Shown here: positions 34,090 through 42,858 of the stretch, piece after piece | Numbering within the stretch: the first letter of the stretch is position 1 | Layout of the letters: each line of letters starts with the position of its first letter | From: Paraburkholderia sp. BCC1886 | GTDB lineage: Bacteria; Pseudomonadota; Gammaproteobacteria; Burkholderiales; Burkholderiaceae | NCBI RefSeq assembly: GCF_900996245.1 | Contig: NZ_CAAJGK010000118.1 | Location: 1 to 64,000, forward strand | Direction of reading: 5' to 3' | DNA: 64,000 bases | Made by a program: the position numbers and the translations under genes | Notes under the pieces: generated by a model | Told to the model about the DNA's origin: nothing | Database searches by the model: none | Seen by the model: the letters and a program-made list of their open reading frames with translations, nothing else

Positions 34090-35280
34090 TCAGATCACGC
34101 CTGCGGTGCGCAGCGCGGCGAGGTCGGAAGGACTGCACCCCAGCAGTTCGCCGAAGATTTCGTCGTTGTGACTGCCGAGCATCGGACCGAGCCACTCGAT
34201 GTCGCCGGGCGTTTCGGACAGACGCGGGATCACGTTCGGCACGGCGACATCGCCCGCGCGCGACGGCATCGTGCGGATATTGTTGCGCGCCCGATATTGC
34301 GGATCGTCAAAGATGTCGGCGACGCTGTAGAGCAGGCTCGCAGGCACCGAACCTTCGTCGCAAAGACGCAGCACTTCGTCGTGATCGCGCGCGCCGATCC
34401 ACGCCTGCACCGTCGCGTTGACCTCGTCGATCGCGGCAATGCGCAGCGACGCGCGGCCCCAACGATCGTCGTCGGCGAGTTCCGGACGCTGCATCACGTG
34501 TGCGAAGCGGCGGAAGATCTTGTCGTTGGTGCACGCGATCGCAATCCACCGATCGTCGCGTGTCTGGTAGTGCGCGTGCGGCGCGACGTTGACCGCATTC
34601 GCACCCATTCGCTCCCGCACTTTCCCGAACATATGAAACGCCGGCACCATCTCGTCGAGCACGCGAAACATCGGCTCGTACAATGCGAGATCGACGCATT
34701 GGCCGCGGCCGGTGCGTTCGCGCGCCTGCAACGCGATCAGCGCGCCGATCGTCGCGTACATACCCGAGCCATAGTCGGCGAGCGACGTCGAACCCGGTGT
34801 GACCGGAATACGGCCCGGTTCACCCGCGAGATAGGCGAGGCCGGAAAACGCATGGGCCACCCGCGCAAAACCCGGCTTGCTGCGATTAGGTCCGTCCTGG
34901 CCATACGCCGAGATGCGTACGAGGATTGTGCGCGGATTGAGCTTGTGCAGCGACTCGAAATCGAGCCCCCACTTCTCGATCACACCCGGGCGAAAGTTCT
35001 CGACCACGATGTCGCAACTCGCGGCGAGTTCGCGCAGCATCTGCTGCCCGCGTTCATCGGCGAGGTTGAGCGTTATACATTTTTTGTTACGGCTTTCGGT
35101 GAGCCACATCAACGTGTCGCCGCACGATGTTTCGGTTCCGAAGCGTCGCAACGAATCGCCGGTTTGCGGCGGTTCTACCTTGATCACTTCCGCGCCGAAC
35201 TCCGCAAGAATCGTCGTGCAGAACGGACCCGCGACGAAGGTTCCCAGATCGAGTACTCGCATGCCTTCCAGCGCTTTCAT
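34090..35280 (-). CDS. CaiB/BaiF family (class III) CoA-transferase
   Basis: Protein of 396 aa with the class III CoA-transferase start ALEGMRVLDLGTFVAGPFCT. The candidate catalytic Asp lies in the TSLADYGSGMYA segment near residue 172. ENFRPGVIEKWG and VDLALYEPMF are further family marks. The start at 35280 is preferred; a Met four codons upstream has no better ribosome site. Class III enzymes transfer CoA from donors such as succinyl-CoA to carboxylic acids, so this is the likely entry step of the CitE/AtuA pathway. It heads the minus-strand unit and faces the divergent CMD gene. Confidence 0.9.
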   Translation of the reverse strand: MKALEGMRVLDLGTFVAGPFCTTILAEFGAEVIKVEPPQTGDSLRRFGTETSCGDTLMWLTESRNKKCITLNLADERGQQMLRELAASCDIVVENFRPGVIEKWGLDFESLHKLNPRTILVRISAYGQDGPNRSKPGFARVAHAFSGLAYLAGEPGRIPVTPGSTSLADYGSGMYATIGALIALQARERTGRGQCVDLALYEPMFRVLDEMVPAFHMFGKVRERMGANAVNVAPHAHYQTRDDRWIAIACTNDKIFRRFAHVMQRPELADDDRWGRASLRIAAIDEVNATVQAWIGARDHDEVLRLCDEGSVPASLLYSVADIFDDPQYRARNNIRTMPSRAGDVAVPNVIPRLSETPGDIEWLGPMLGSHNDEIFGELLGCSPSDLAALRTAGVI

Positions 35281-35577
35281 TCGGATTCCCAATGCAGTTG
35301 TCGTTGGGCAAATGCTCCGCGCGAGGCAAGTGAGCGTCCATTTAAATGTGCAAAAGGGCGATATAAGCCGCGCAAAATATTGCGCCGCATCAGGCTGACC
35401 AGGAAACGATGAAACGCTTCACAGGCCGCGTTCTCCCCGCGATTTTCGTTGCCTCCCGCGCTGCGACGCACCATGAGCCAGTCGCGTAACTGCCCGATTG
35501 CGATTCGATTTGGCCGCTCATAAGATTGGCGACACCTGCAGCACGCCCTCTTAAGGACTCTTCGAACCGGATCGCCC

Positions 35578-36357
35578 ATGACTTCCTCGCCGCTTGAACA
35601 GAAGATTGCCCAGTTTGTCGACGACGGCGGAACGTGGCCTGCCACGCTCGATCCGCTGATCCAGACGAGCCCACATTTCGTCGACGCCTATCTCGCGTTC
35701 GCGGGGTGCGCGTATCGCAACGGACCACTCGAACCGAAGGTGAAGGCGCTCGTGAGCTTCGCGCTCGAAGCATCGGTGACGCATCTGAACGCGACCGCTG
35801 TGCGGCGTTATTGCCGTGAAGCACTGCGTCTCGGCGCCACGCGCGACGAGTTGCTGGAAACGCTCGAACTGATCAGCGTGATCGGCGTGCATGCGTGCGT
35901 GATCGGCATGCCCGTGCTCGAAGCGAAGGTTGCCAACGATCCGAAGAATGCGATCGACACGAGTCATAGCGATGCGCGCCGTCAGGCGATCAAGCGGGAA
36001 TTCCTTGAAAAACGCGGCTATTGGAGCGCGATCTGGGACGGCACGCTGGCACTCGATCCGGATTTCTTCGAAGCCTTCACGACGTTTTCTTCGGTGCCAT
36101 GGGTACACGGCAAGCTGCCGCCGAAAGTGAAGGAGTTCATGTACATCGCGGTCGATGTGTCGGTCACGCATCAGTACGTACCCGGCACACACGTGCATAT
36201 CGAGAACGCGCTGAAGTACGGTGCGACGCCCTCGGAGATTCTCGAAGTGATGCAGTTGGCCAGCACCATGGGCATGGCGAGCTTCGAGCTTGCGCTGCCC
36301 ATCGTGCTCGAAGAAATCGCAGCATTGGAAGCGCAAGCAACACCGAGCGACGCCTAG
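35578..36357 (+). CDS. Carboxymuconolactone decarboxylase (CMD) family protein, two domains
   Basis: Protein of 259 aa with two tandem CMD-type helical domains, about residues 35-115 and 160-245. The first carries KVKALVSFALEASVTHLN, and the second repeats this as KVKEFMYIAVDVSVTHQY. The CxxC pair of AhpD-type peroxidases is absent from both, so a redox role is unlikely, and a decarboxylase, isomerase or lactone-handling role remains open. It is divergent from the CaiB unit across a 297-base interval and followed 51 bases later by an ACS transporter gene, so it probably belongs to the same substrate-utilisation cluster. Confidence 0.86.
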   Translation: MTSSPLEQKIAQFVDDGGTWPATLDPLIQTSPHFVDAYLAFAGCAYRNGPLEPKVKALVSFALEASVTHLNATAVRRYCREALRLGATRDELLETLELISVIGVHACVIGMPVLEAKVANDPKNAIDTSHSDARRQAIKREFLEKRGYWSAIWDGTLALDPDFFEAFTTFSSVPWVHGKLPPKVKEFMYIAVDVSVTHQYVPGTHVHIENALKYGATPSEILEVMQLASTMGMASFELALPIVLEEIAALEAQATPSDA

Positions 36358-36408
36358 TCGCCGGACACTAAAAAACCGATAGCGCGCGGCACTATAAACA
36401 GGAGACAC

Positions 36409-37701
36409 ATGATGAAAACGTTCGACGAAGCGGAACGCATTCCACGGTCGCGCTGGCTGCGCGTTGGTTTGATCGTCTTTATCAGCTATCTGGTCGCATT
36501 CGCCGATCGCACCAACATCGGCGTCGCGGCGCCGCAGATGGCGCACGATCTGCAACTCGGCACGACCATCACCGGCGCGCTTCTGGGGGCATTTTTCTGG
36601 GGGTATATCGTCACGCAGATCCCCGGCGGCTGGATCTCGACGAAAATCGGACCTCGCCGGGTGATCGCCGTATCGATGGTGATCACGGGCATCATGGCGT
36701 GCCTGACGGGCCTCGTGCAAACGCTGCCCGCGCTGATCACCGTGCGGGTCATCATGGGTCTCGCCGAGGGCGTGATCTGGCCGTCGTTTTCCGTGATCTT
36801 CGTGCGCTGGTTTCCTGCCCGCGAACGAGCGCGCGGCATCGCCTTCGCACAATATGCGCTGCCGTTGTCGTCGGTGGTGATGGCGCCGCTCGCCGGATGG
36901 ATGATCGACGTGCTTCACTGGAAGACCATGTTCGTGCTGCAAGGCCTGCCCGCGATCCTGATGGGCGCGCTGGTGTGGATGTTCGTCTCGGACGACCCCG
37001 CGACCGACCACCGCCTGTCCAGCACCGAACGCGAATTCATCATGCAGAACCGTCTTGCAGGCACTGGCGCTGACGGCAGCTTCAGCAGCGTACTGAAACA
37101 ATCGACTGTGTGGCTGCTCGCCATCGTCGCGCTGTCCTGGATCATGGTGATCTTCAGCTTCGGCCTGTGGATGCCGAGCCTCATCAAGCAATACTTCGCG
37201 CATGGATTCACGGCGGTCGGCTGGTTGACGGCACTGCCGTCACTGTGCGGCGCAGCGTCGATGTTCCTGAACTCGTGGCTATCGGACAAGCCGTCGAACA
37301 TCTCGCGCGGCTGGTTCGTCGCGGTGCCGCTCGTCGTCGCGGGCGCGGCGCTGCTCGCGCAACACTACATCGACGGCGGACTCGTGTTCACAATGGTGAT
37401 GTTCTGCATCGCCGGCGCGGGGCTTTTCTCGCCGAGCGGCACGTGGTGGGCGTGGGTCATCAGCAAGGTTCCGCGCAACCAGGCGGCTCCGTCGATCGCG
37501 GTAATCAACATGTTCGCGAGCTTCGGCGGGGTGGTCGGACCGCTAATTGTCGGCTTCTATGCGCGAGGCGGCAATCTGTCGAACAGCTTCTACATTCTCG
37601 GCTATTTCCTGTTTGCGGCGGCAATCGTGATCGCGTATGTGATTCGTCAAACGCAATCCCGCGAAGTCGATGCGATATCGGAAACGGTCATTGCGCATTG
37701 A
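36409..37701 (+). CDS. MFS transporter, ACS family
   Basis: Protein of 430 aa with about twelve membrane segments. VAFADRTNIGVAAPQM is the ACS signature after helix 1, and PGGWISTKIGPRRVI is the loop 2-3 motif. AGGAG precedes a double ATG. It is transcribed with the CMD gene and probably imports the acid consumed by the CaiB/CitE/AtuA cluster. Its last quarter is closely related to the transporter fragment at 26775-27064, which points to a duplicated or exchanged transporter. Confidence 0.9.
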   Translation: MMKTFDEAERIPRSRWLRVGLIVFISYLVAFADRTNIGVAAPQMAHDLQLGTTITGALLGAFFWGYIVTQIPGGWISTKIGPRRVIAVSMVITGIMACLTGLVQTLPALITVRVIMGLAEGVIWPSFSVIFVRWFPARERARGIAFAQYALPLSSVVMAPLAGWMIDVLHWKTMFVLQGLPAILMGALVWMFVSDDPATDHRLSSTEREFIMQNRLAGTGADGSFSSVLKQSTVWLLAIVALSWIMVIFSFGLWMPSLIKQYFAHGFTAVGWLTALPSLCGAASMFLNSWLSDKPSNISRGWFVAVPLVVAGAALLAQHYIDGGLVFTMVMFCIAGAGLFSPSGTWWAWVISKVPRNQAAPSIAVINMFASFGGVVGPLIVGFYARGGNLSNSFYILGYFLFAAAIVIAYVIRQTQSREVDAISETVIAH

Positions 37702-37711
37702 GCCGTGTTTT

Positions 37712-37739
37712 GAGGCGGCATGCATGCACATGCCGCCTC
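37712..37739. terminator. Hairpin after the ACS transporter gene
   Basis: GAGGCGGCATG and CATGCCGCCTC form a perfect 11-bp stem around CATGCA. There is no T-run, so it is a possible processing or weak terminator structure. Confidence 0.45.
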
Positions 37740-37749
37740 GGAGGCGGCT

Positions 37750-38083
37750 TCACGGCCGGCAGTTGCTGACGCTTGGTCTGGGTGCGCTTAGGGCGCGCGC
37801 TGCCTGATCCATTTGGCTCGGATCGAGCCTATAGTTGACGATCGGCCCGCGCGTACGCACCGCGTATGGCCCGCGCGGCAACTCGCGGCTACTCTCAGGC
37901 AGCGTCGTTTTGCCAGTCGGGTCGAACACGACATCGACCCCGCTGCCTTGCGTCGCTTCACGCTTCGTCTCCACGACCGTGCCCACGCCTTCCATACAGG
38001 GCGTCGCCAGCAAGCGCGCGGCGTACGTCTCCAATTCGGGGTATTCGTCTTTGTGTGCTAAAGCTGGCGGCATACCAAATTTT
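37750..38083 (-). pseudogene. 3' fragment of an unrecognised gene cut by an IS6-family element
   Basis: About 110 codons run from the IS boundary to a stop at 37750. Segments such as DEYPELETYAARLLATPCMEG and VDVVFDPTGKTTLPESSREL look like real protein rather than a shadow frame. I do not recognise the family. Reading continues into the IS without a start codon of its own, so the insertion removed the 5' part. Confidence 0.4.
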
Positions 38084-38914
38084 GGCACTGTCACGTTGCG
38101 GAGATGGTCGAGTAAGATCGAATGATGAAGAATGCAAAATCGCTTCACCGAGGCCATCGCTTTCTGGCTGCGGTCATCAGTCGCGCAGTACGCTGGTATT
38201 TCAGGTTTCAGCTCAGCCTGTGTAATATCGAAGAACTGCTGTTCGAGCGCGGGGTTATCGTCAGCTACGAGACGGTCCGACGCTGGTGCGATAAGTTCGG
38301 TGCCGGCTTCGCACACCGTGTGAAGGCGGCACGTCGCAGGCCCGGCACCACGTGGAACCTTGACGAAGTACTTGTGACGTAGCGCGGCGAGCCTTACCTG
38401 TTGTGGCGCGCCGTCGATCAGCATGGTGCCGAACTCGATTTCCTGCTGCAGAAGCGCCGCGACAAGGCTGCAGCGAAGCGGTTTTTCAAGCGCGTTCTTG
38501 CCTCGTGTGCTGAGGCACCGCGCAAGATCGTGACCGACCAGCTGCGCAGCTATTCCGCGGCGAAAGCCGAGATTCCCGAACTTGCCCATGTCAAGCACGT
38601 CTTCGTCAAAGCCAGCGCGCGGGTCAACCACCGGGAGGAAAATAGTCATCAGCCGACACGCGAACGCGAGCGATGCATACGCGGCTTCCACGATCCTGAA
38701 CGCACACAGGCCTTCCTATCGAGCTTCGGTCCGATTTAGCAGCACTTCGCGCTCAAGCGACACCTGATAAATGCCTCACTCCATCGCAAACAGCTCGCCA
38801 CACGCTTTGCCGGCTGGTATCGTTTCACTGAGGCCACCCAAGGTCCGTCAGTTTTATGAGCAAGCGTCTGTCCTTTCGGCTATTGCGCCGCGAACAATTT
38901 AACGTGACAGCGTC
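38084..38914 (+). mobile_element. IS6-family insertion sequence, copy 1 (inactivated)
   Basis: The ends GGCACTGTCACGTT and GACGCTGTCACGTT (right end, read inward) are inverted repeats matching at 12 of 14 positions. The 831-bp length fits the family. No 8-bp target duplication is visible. A near-identical 830-bp copy lies inverted at 55137-55966. Confidence 0.85.
38122..38859 (+). pseudogene. IS6-family transposase with two in-frame stops
   Basis: The frame begins MMKNAKSLHRGHRF and contains YETVRRWCDKFGAGFAHRVK and the DDE residues in LDEV, IVTDQLRSY and NHREEN. Amber codons interrupt it at 38380 (after DEVLVT, where the sister copy has Leu) and at 38737 (after SSFGPI, where the sister has Arg). 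The frame is otherwise open to a stop at 38859. The two stops differ from the lesions in the sister copy, so each copy decayed on its own. Confidence 0.85.
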
Positions 38915-39182
38915 CGGGCGACGGACTCTTTGAGCTGCGTCTCCCTAGAAAGGATGCGTCGTGCGCACTTCCAATGCGGTTTGATTGTCGCCGGAAGCCG
39001 CCGCTTGATATAGCACTGCGGCTCGTTGGCACGCCGCGTCAGCAGGCTCGGAGACGCTGGTTACATGAACGTCCATTGGCTCAATCAGGTAAGCCAAGCT
39101 TAATCGGCTCTGATGTGAACCAGACGGGGCCAATGAGTTTCGCTCTTATTTTCACGAGCGCGAGCCCGCAACGAGTACGCTG

Positions 39183-39530
39183 AGAGACATCGACTGGCTG
39201 TGCAACGGGCGGAACTTCGATCGCGAAGTCATCGCCTTGTGCGTCCGTTGGTACCTCTGTTACAAGCTCAGCCTTCGAGACCTCGTAGAAATGATGATCG
39301 CGCGCGGTCCGTCGCTTTCGCATACGACGAGCATGCGCCGGGTCAAACGCTTCACGACGGAGTTCGTGAAGGGCAGGGATCGGTTTGCGAGATCCGCTGG
39401 TCGTTCATCGCGGATCGATGAGACATATGTGAGAATCCGTGGCAAACGGGTCTGTCTTTACCGTGCAGTTCATCGAGCGGGGAAGACGGTCGACTTCCTG
39501 CTCAGCTTGCAGTCGCCAGTGACAAAATTA
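39183..39530 (+). pseudogene. IS6-family transposase fragment
   Basis: The frame reads LCVRWYLCYKLSLRDLVEMM, then RIDETYVRIRGKRVCLYRAV and TVDFLLSLQS, which is the N-terminal half of an IS6-type transposase including the first catalytic Asp. Homology stops near 39530. No inverted repeats are visible. It differs from the two 0.83-kb copies. The stretch 38915-39182 shows no recognisable gene. Confidence 0.7.
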
Positions 39531-39655
39531 TTTCGCTCTACGACATTGAACGCCTCTCCCCCACTTTTTTCCCACTCCCAGCATTCGGAAACACCAACAC
39601 TTGACGAGCAATACGATTGAACAGGCGCCCTCCCCGCGCTCCTCGCAAACGGGGC

Positions 39656-40939
39656 TTACTTCTCCCCTTCCGCAAACATCGTCAGTCCCATCAGACTCAC
39701 CAACCCGCAGCCCAGCACATACCAGGCCGGCGCATAGAAGCTCCCGCTGATTCGCCACAGGTAACTGACGATCAACTGCGCGAAACCGCCGAACACCGTC
39801 ACCCCGAACGCATAGATGATGCCAAGCGACGTCGCGCGGACCTCGGGGCGCAACGATTCCAGAATCATCACGAACCCGGCAGGACCCGACAGCGCCATCA
39901 ACCCGATCAGCACCAACACGACCGCCAGCACGGTGCCGATCGACGGCCACGTTCTAATGAAGTAAAACGCCGGCAACAGCATCGACAGCGACACGATCGA
40001 CACCGCGTACAGCAGCTTCTTGCGACTCGGCACGCGATCCGCGAGACGGCCCGCGAACGGCGAGCCGATCAGCAGCACGAGACCTGCCATGCAGCCGGCG
40101 AGCGACGACACTGCCGACGGCATCCCTAGCGTCAAGGTCAGGAACGACGGCAGAAAGAACGCGATGGTGTACATCGATGACGTGCCGCCAATCACTAGCA
40201 TCGTCCCGGCGACGATCTGCCTGAGCGGCAGACGCGGGCGCTGTCTGGCGCTAGCCGTCTCACGCTCGACCGGCAAAGTATCGTCCAGATGCCGACGCAA
40301 ATAGAAACCGATCGGCCCGATCAGTAGACCGATCAGGAACGGAACGCGCCATCCCCATGACAACAGGGCTTCGTGCGACAGCGTCTTCGACAACGTCATG
40401 GCGACAAGCGCGCCCGCGAGCAGCGCGCCGCCCTGGCTCGCTATTTGCCAGCTCACCAGCGAGCTGCGCTGGCCCTTGCCGGCGGATTCCATCAGAAGCG
40501 TGGTCGCCGCCCCGACTTCGCCGCCCGCCGAGAAACCTTGCAGCAAGCGTCCGAGGACGATCAACACAGGCGCCGCATAGCCGATGCTGGCAAACGTCGG
40601 CGCAAAGCCAATCACGCCTGTGCCGAGCGCCATCATCAGCACAGTCAGCACGAGCGCCGGCTTGCGGCCCGCGCGATCGGCGTATGCGCCAATCACGATC
40701 CCGCCGAGCGGACGCACGACGAAGCCGACGCCAAACGTCGCCAATGACAGCATCAGCGAGCCAAGTTCGCTATTGACGGGAAAGAACAGCTTGCCGATCA
40801 GCGCGGCGAAAAAGCTGTAGACGGTGAAGTCGAAAAATTCGAGCCCGTTGCCGAGTGCAGCCGCGACGATCGTCGAACGGATCGAATGGCGCGATGGCGC
40901 CGCGTGTGCGACGGTGCCGGTTTGGTTTGTTGCGTTCAT
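39656..40939 (-). CDS. MFS transporter, metabolite:H+ symporter (MHS) family
   Basis: Protein of 427 aa with about twelve membrane segments. AAALGNGLEFFDFTVYSFFAAL is the MHS signature of helix 1, and ADRAGRKPALVLTV and GRLLQGFSAGGEVGAATTLL are the loop and helix motifs shared with ProP, KgtP and citrate carriers. The start at 40939 removes a non-conserved N-terminal extension. It is monocistronic or transcribed with the BON and porin genes upstream on the same strand, so it may work with that porin in uptake of an organic acid. Confidence 0.9.
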   Translation of the reverse strand: MNATNQTGTVAHAAPSRHSIRSTIVAAALGNGLEFFDFTVYSFFAALIGKLFFPVNSELGSLMLSLATFGVGFVVRPLGGIVIGAYADRAGRKPALVLTVLMMALGTGVIGFAPTFASIGYAAPVLIVLGRLLQGFSAGGEVGAATTLLMESAGKGQRSSLVSWQIASQGGALLAGALVAMTLSKTLSHEALLSWGWRVPFLIGLLIGPIGFYLRRHLDDTLPVERETASARQRPRLPLRQIVAGTMLVIGGTSSMYTIAFFLPSFLTLTLGMPSAVSSLAGCMAGLVLLIGSPFAGRLADRVPSRKKLLYAVSIVSLSMLLPAFYFIRTWPSIGTVLAVVLVLIGLMALSGPAGFVMILESLRPEVRATSLGIIYAFGVTVFGGFAQLIVSYLWRISGSFYAPAWYVLGCGLVSLMGLTMFAEGEK

Positions 40940-41075
40940 GACGGGACACGCCCAAAGATGATGTGAGAAAGTGCGCCTCGTCGTGTGCCGGCGAGGCGCG
41001 CCGCAGAACCGCTGACGCTTTCCAACTCCGCTGAATGCAGCGGTTCGTTGACGGACCTGCGGCATCGATCGGCGC

Positions 41076-41456
41076 TTATTCGCTGCCTTTCATACCCGCG
41101 ACCGAGCGTAGCGTCAGCTTGTTGACGACTGACGTCACGCCGGGCACGCCCTGCGCGACGCTGGTCGCAAGGCCGATCTGACTGTTATCGGCCACGACGC
41201 CGGTGAGCGTCACCACGCCGCCGTTCGCACGCACGCGAATAAAGGTGGACTTCAGGCCGTGGCGATGCGCGGCATGCAGCGCCTTGCGCACCGATGCGGC
41301 CAGTTGCCGGTCCGTTACAGCGCCACTTGCGGGACTGGCCGCCGCCGAAGCGGAAGCCATCACCGAAGCGGGAGCCGCGGTGCCCGGTCCCTGTGCATAT
41401 CCGTCGATACAGGCCGCCATCAGCAGCACTGCGCCCGCTATCCTGATTGCTTTCAT
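41076..41456 (-). CDS. BON-domain periplasmic protein
   Basis: Protein of 126 aa. Residues 1-21 form a signal peptide (KAIRIAGAVLLMAACIDGYA). An Ala/Ser-rich linker follows to about residue 45, then one BON domain (FIRVRANGGVVTLTGVVADNSQIG, closing with VPGVTSVVNKLTL). BON domains bind membranes or phospholipid and occur in OsmY-like stress proteins. It lies between the porin and MHS transporter genes on the same strand. Its role there is unclear; envelope maintenance is the default reading. Confidence 0.85.
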   Translation of the reverse strand: MKAIRIAGAVLLMAACIDGYAQGPGTAAPASVMASASAAASPASGAVTDRQLAASVRKALHAAHRHGLKSTFIRVRANGGVVTLTGVVADNSQIGLATSVAQGVPGVTSVVNKLTLRSVAGMKGSE

Positions 41457-41502
41457 GCTTCATCTCCTCACGCAGGGACGACGCCGGCTACCCGGCGCAC
41501 TT

Positions 41503-42771
41503 TTAGAACTTGTGGTACATGCCGACCAGCACGACGCGCGGCGACTGGTAGTTTTCAAGCGCGCCGTTCGCGCCGGTGTAACTCGTGCTGATGTTGTCGA
41601 CCACCGGTTGTTCGCCCGGATACTTGCCGTAAGCGGGCGTCGCGCCGGTGTTGTGGATCATCGAGCCCCGCACGTAAAGCGCAGTGCGCTGCGACAGGTT
41701 GTAGTCATAGCCGAGCGTCACGCCATATGAGTGATCGCTGAATCCGCCCACCGCCCGGTACGCGAGTTCCGCACGAAAATCGTTGTGTTTGTACCGATAC
41801 AACCCGCCCAACGTGTACAGCGACGCGACACGGTCTTCAGCAAGCCGCGGCGCGAGAAAGCTGTATTCCGCCGACAACACGTAGCGGCCCGTGTCATATA
41901 CCGCGCCGGCTGCGAAGTTGTCGGTCCGTACATACGACGACGTGGTCAGCGCATTGAGCGCATAGTTGCCGAGATAGCTGAGCGTGCCGAACACGCGCCC
42001 GTCGTAGTAGTTAAGCGCGACCGCCCGGGTCGTCACGGTGGGCGCCGTGCTTCCCTGACTCGCCAGCGACACAGCCAGTTGCCCATTGAACGGACCAAAC
42101 CACGGCGTCGAATAGCTAATCGCGTTAGGCAAGCGCGCCGGTTCGTAGCTCGCGCCCGGACCCAGGTCGTACACCCATGCGGTCAGAAACGCGACAGCGG
42201 ACACCGTGCCGACCTGCCCGAAGACGTCGACGAACAACGGCACGCCGACATCGTCCTGCAAACCGAACTTGAGTTCGCCGGCATTGCGCGAACCAACCGA
42301 CACCCACGCCTCGCGATTGAACAGCGTATTGCTCGTGCCGAACCCACCGTTCGCTGCGTTGAAGCCGCTTTCCAGATCGAAACGCACCCGATAGCCGCCG
42401 CCCAGATCCTCGACCCCGAAGAAGCCGAACTTCGAGGTCCACTGACCGCCGCTTTGCTGCACGAACGCGGTTTGCGCGCCTTTGGTGAAGCCCACCGCCT
42501 GGTCGACTGCGCCGTACAGGGTGATACCCGGAGAGTACGCATTCACGCCCACGTACGGAATACCCGCAAAGTAGTCGTTGAAGAACGAGTCCGACGCTTG
42601 TGCGCCCTGGCCCGCCACGCCCAGCGTGGCAAGCACGGCTGTGTATAACGCGGTCCGCGCGGCCCGGCGGCCGGCGCGCTTTGCTGAAACAGAGGAACAC
42701 CAGGAGAACACAGACTGCGGGTTGGTCTTGCCGAAAATCCGAAGGCTTCTTGTGGCCATTGATGAACTCAT
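41503..42771 (-). CDS. Gram-negative outer-membrane porin (OmpC-like)
   Basis: Protein of 422 aa. A long signal peptide region ends near ASDSFFND; the mature barrel begins with PGITLYGAVDQAVGF and contains KFGFFGVEDLGGGYRVRFDLE, the usual second-strand motif of burkholderial porins. The last residue is Phe (VGMYHKF), the outer-membrane assembly signal. The start is uncertain: Met at 42771 and 42759 are alternatives and neither has a strong ribosome site. The signal sequence is longer than average, which favours the later start. It is on the same strand as the BON and MHS genes. Confidence 0.9.
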   Translation of the reverse strand: MSSSMATRSLRIFGKTNPQSVFSWCSSVSAKRAGRRAARTALYTAVLATLGVAGQGAQASDSFFNDYFAGIPYVGVNAYSPGITLYGAVDQAVGFTKGAQTAFVQQSGGQWTSKFGFFGVEDLGGGYRVRFDLESGFNAANGGFGTSNTLFNREAWVSVGSRNAGELKFGLQDDVGVPLFVDVFGQVGTVSAVAFLTAWVYDLGPGASYEPARLPNAISYSTPWFGPFNGQLAVSLASQGSTAPTVTTRAVALNYYDGRVFGTLSYLGNYALNALTTSSYVRTDNFAAGAVYDTGRYVLSAEYSFLAPRLAEDRVASLYTLGGLYRYKHNDFRAELAYRAVGGFSDHSYGVTLGYDYNLSQRTALYVRGSMIHNTGATPAYGKYPGEQPVVDNISTSYTGANGALENYQSPRVVLVGMYHKF

Positions 42772-42858
42772 TTCTGGTAGGTCGGAAAGCACGCTTCAAT
42801 GAAACGCGCGGAGACTCGTTGCGTTGCGTCGATTACGTGGCGGGAAAAGTAACGTGGC

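Noticed and set aside
35551..37203. Minus-strand frame of 550 codons
   Set aside because: It overlaps the CMD and ACS transporter genes, which have clear motifs and ribosome sites; its residue content is that of a shadow frame.
37750..38691. Single minus-strand gene across the IS6 copy
   Set aside because: The part inside the IS is the reverse of the transposase; only the segment outside the IS is considered.
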